From: Bacteroidales bacterium
GTDB taxonomy: Bacteria > Bacteroidota > Bacteroidia > Bacteroidales > UBA12077
NCBI GenBank assembly: GCA_030635365.1
Contig: DAOVYZ010000011.1
Coordinates: forward strand, 1-17,303
Direction: 5' to 3'
DNA: 17,303 nucleotides
Positions 15,439-17,303 of this stretch are shown here, in pieces. Below the pieces are notes generated by a model. The model ran no database searches, was not told the origin of the DNA, and saw nothing but the letters and a program-made list of their open reading frames with translations. Position numbers and translations under genes: made by a program. The number at the start of each line of letters is the position of its first letter. The stretch's first letter is position 1.

Positions 15439-16405
15439 CATTATTTTGAGCAATCTCTAACTCAAGCAAGTTAGTCTCTATTAACATACTATTTAAATTG
15501 GGATAATCTCTGGGAAGTCCTATTATATTGTTTTCTTTTAATCGGCCCTTATTCTTGCCGGTAATTATCTTAGCAATCTTATTCTGAATTATTGATTGAC
15601 TAATAAGCATTTTATAATAAACTTCAAAAGCACTTCCATTCCCCCAAACTATACAATTACTTATCTGTGGCTTTGAAAGCTGATGCAAAACAAAACCATA
15701 ACTTTGATTATAAAGTATATTGCAATTTATTAAAATTGGATTTGAACCTTCGCATCTTATACCAAAAAGCGATTTACTAATAACCGTATTCTGAATTGTT
15801 GGATTAGACTTCTCAACACAAACTAATGCTGATTTTGCACAATTTGTAATAACTGAGTTTTTTATTATGGGAGATGCACCCTCTGATGTATAAACCCCTG
15901 TCTCTACATTATTAATCTTTACATTAGATATTGTTGGATTGCAATTTTGTATAGAAATAGCTCCAAATGCATCTTGATTTGGGCCACCAAGATCAGTAAG
16001 CCCTCCTGCATAATCTATATTACAATATGCTATTTCTGAATTATCTGCATTTTTTAAATAAATAGCCCCCCACTGTTCCGAACTACCGGTTCTGGTTAAA
16101 ATAATTGGATTGCTGGCCGTTCCAACAGCTTTTAATGTTCCTTCAACCTGTAAACAACCTCTATTTTTTTTACTTAAACTTTTGTAGTCCTTCTTGTATA
16201 ATGCATTAAATTTTATCTCAACACCCGGCTCAATAATTAATTCTTTACCGACAGGAACAATTACTCTCCCTTCAACAACATAGGGTGATTTTGCTACAGT
16301 CCACTTCCCATTTACTTCACTATTATGTGGAATATGAGTTTGTGAAAATATATTTACCTGGAAAATCAGGTTTATTAGTAATGCCAGGATAATTTTTGAT
16401 TGCAT
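15392..16405 (-). CDS. Exported parallel beta-helix protein, probably 5' part of a split gene
   Basis: A 337-residue protein starting with a signal peptide (MQSKIILALLINLIFQVNIF, likely cut after FSQ near residue 22). A leading phrase VVEGRVIVPVGKELIIEPGVEIKF is typical of the cap of right-handed beta-helices. About seven PbH1-type turns follow (for example SNPTIQNTVISKSLFGIRCEGSNPILINCNILYNQSYGF), as in NosD/pectate-lyase-like folds. The fold usually binds or cleaves polysaccharide or serves as a scaffold; no catalytic set is evident. The last 14 residues (KGIYRCIIRKDKEC) do not look like the fold and overlap another open frame that leads into the caspase domain, so the true C-terminus is probably the caspase. 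Confidence 0.85.
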   Translation of the reverse strand: MQSKIILALLINLIFQVNIFSQTHIPHNSEVNGKWTVAKSPYVVEGRVIVPVGKELIIEPGVEIKFNALYKKDYKSLSKKNRGCLQVEGTLKAVGTASNPIILTRTGSSEQWGAIYLKNADNSEIAYCNIDYAGGLTDLGGPNQDAFGAISIQNCNPTISNVKINNVETGVYTSEGASPIIKNSVITNCAKSALVCVEKSNPTIQNTVISKSLFGIRCEGSNPILINCNILYNQSYGFVLHQLSKPQISNCIVWGNGSAFEVYYKMLISQSIIQNKIAKIITGKNKGRLKENNIIGLPRDYPNLNSMLIETNLLELEIAQNNVKGIYRCIIRKDKEC

Positions 16406-16429
16406 AACTTTTAATTATTGATTTCTAAT

Positions 16430-16458
16430 CAAAGTTATTAATAATCTGCAAAATGCAA
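16430..16458 (-). promoter_or_regulatory. Candidate promoter of the beta-helix/caspase gene
   Basis: On the minus strand TTG (16456-16458) and TAACTTTG (16430-16437) are 18 bases apart, which fits the Bacteroidota -33/-7 arrangement well. The transcription start would be close to 16423, about 18 bases before the ATG at 16405. Confidence 0.5.
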
Positions 16459-16558
16459 GAAAAAACAAACAGATATTTTCAAACTTATCATGACAACATT
16501 TTTATATAACCATTCTAATAAGGTTATGAAATATTATGAGCTAATTACACATTATTTT

Positions 16559-16566
16559 TATTTTTG
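16559..16566 (+). promoter_or_regulatory. Candidate -7 promoter box for the NDK-like gene
   Basis: TATTTTTG fits TAnnTTTG and lies 32 bases before the ATG at 16599. The region is very AT-rich and lacks a clear -33 box, so the match may be by chance. Confidence 0.3.
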
Positions 16567-16598
16567 ATTATTTTTATCGAACATACATAGAGATAATT

Positions 16599-17303
16599 AT
16601 GATTAATCTACTTAAAACTAAAATTGAAAGTACTCAAAAAAGAGAAATATTCTATGAAGAAATATATTCAAATGAACCAAATATTAAAGGTAAAAATGAG
16701 TTTCTGTTTTTCCTTAAACCGGAGCTTACGCTAGAATCAGATAAAATACAATTGAATAAAATTCTTGATTTAATTCTTAATAAGATTAACCAATATCAAC
16801 TTCAAATTAAAAATATAAAAGTACTTTCTGCTGAGTACCTTGAAAGGTATAATATTATTTCACAACATTACGGTGTAATAAATAAACTTTCTAATAATCC
16901 AAAACAACATCTATCCGAAGATGCCATACAAAAGTTTCAGGATATTTTTGGACAAACTATTAACGAAGTTAATTTGCTAGGCAGCTTTGAGTTATTGGAT
17001 AACTATCCAATAATCACACCCGATTCTTTAAGTAATATGACTCAAAATATTGAGTGTTACAAACTAGCTGGAGGAACTTATGTGCATAAGCTTTCATTCG
17101 ACGGTAAAGAAATATTTGTAATAAATAGCTTTCATCCAAAACAATTAATTCACTTTATACAAAAAGGCAGATCGATTGTAACTTTTACTTTATGTGGTAA
17201 TATTGATTGGAATATTGCAAGAAATACGTTTATTGGTAGTACCGATCCTATTAATGCTCAATCGGGGAGTTTGCGTAATGACCTTTTATTAAGAGCAGAA
17301 GAA
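16599..17303 (+). CDS. Diverged nucleoside-diphosphate kinase-like protein (N-terminal 235 residues)
   Basis: An open frame of 235 codons from ATG 16599 to the right edge, cut by the window end. Residues 34-44 (EFLFFLKPELT) resemble the opening strand of NDK with its Lys-Pro pair (K40, P41), followed by a helix and IKVLSAEYLERYNIISQHYG. The later segment LIHFIQKGRSIVTFTLCG (183-200) and IARNTFIGSTDPINAQSGSLRNDLL (206-230) match the NDK strand and the nucleotide-binding loop R-x-x-x-G-x-T-D-P...G-x-x-R. Between H90 and L183 lies about 75 residues more than in ordinary NDKs, plus a ~30-residue N-terminal extension. The active-site His region lies beyond the edge. It is divergent from the beta-helix/caspase gene. 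Whether it is an active kinase or a repurposed domain is unknown. Confidence 0.65.
   Translation, partial: MINLLKTKIESTQKREIFYEEIYSNEPNIKGKNEFLFFLKPELTLESDKIQLNKILDLILNKINQYQLQIKNIKVLSAEYLERYNIISQHYGVINKLSNNPKQHLSEDAIQKFQDIFGQTINEVNLLGSFELLDNYPIITPDSLSNMTQNIECYKLAGGTYVHKLSFDGKEIFVINSFHPKQLIHFIQKGRSIVTFTLCGNIDWNIARNTFIGSTDPINAQSGSLRNDLLLRAEE

Noticed and set aside
15430..15440. Programmed -1 frameshift in the beta-helix/caspase gene
   Set aside because: The frames differ by +1 and no X-XXY-YYZ heptamer or downstream structure is evident; a one-base indel explains it more simply.

Overview
The window is AT-rich DNA that looks like a chromosomal segment from a Bacteroidota bacterium, probably near the Bacteroidales/Marinilabiliales. 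The reasons are the linked purH-mreB-mreC-mreD genes, several promoter-like boxes matching the Bacteroidota -7 consensus TAnnTTTG, a general lack of strong Shine-Dalgarno sequences, and the protein families present (a secreted caspase-like protein, a His-rich OB-fold-like lipoprotein, a Cys-type CDF-like protein). Taxonomy is inferred from these features only; no marker gene was searched.

Layout. 3-131: C-terminal end of an unidentified + strand gene. 138-4090 (minus): purH followed by the cell-shape genes mreB, mreC and mreD, tightly packed. 4280-5539 (plus): MacB/FtsX-type ABC permease without its ATPase. 5540-5971: non-coding stretch rich in repeats (a 153-bp unit with 12-bp inverted ends, two hairpins, a split direct repeat). 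5972-7286 (plus): His-rich lipoprotein, a clear terminator, then a small PepSY-associated membrane protein. 7283-9440 (minus): rsmA (ksgA) and mgtE, probably co-transcribed. 9591-10559 (plus): flippase-like LPG-synthase membrane family protein. 10614-13904 (plus): metal-handling block with a CDF-like membrane protein carrying cysteines at its predicted metal site, a truncated DUF302-like remnant, a broken copper-chaperone-like HMA gene, and an intact Cu(I) P-type ATPase (copA). 13905-14140: non-coding, with inverted repeats and a strong hairpin. 14141-14527 (plus): VanZ-like protein. 14530-16405 (minus): an exported beta-helix protein and a caspase-family peptidase that look like one ~624-residue gene split by a single-base frameshift. 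16599 to the right edge (plus): diverged nucleoside-diphosphate-kinase-like protein with a large insertion, cut by the window end.

How the genes fit together. Most of the window is housekeeping: purine synthesis, rod-shape control, 16S rRNA dimethylation and magnesium uptake. The parts that deserve attention are the partly decayed copper/soft-metal locus, the His-rich lipoprotein/PepSY pair, the beta-helix/caspase reading-frame break with the NDK-like gene divergent from it, and the repeat cluster at 5550-5860. No tRNA, rRNA, CRISPR array or transposase gene was seen.
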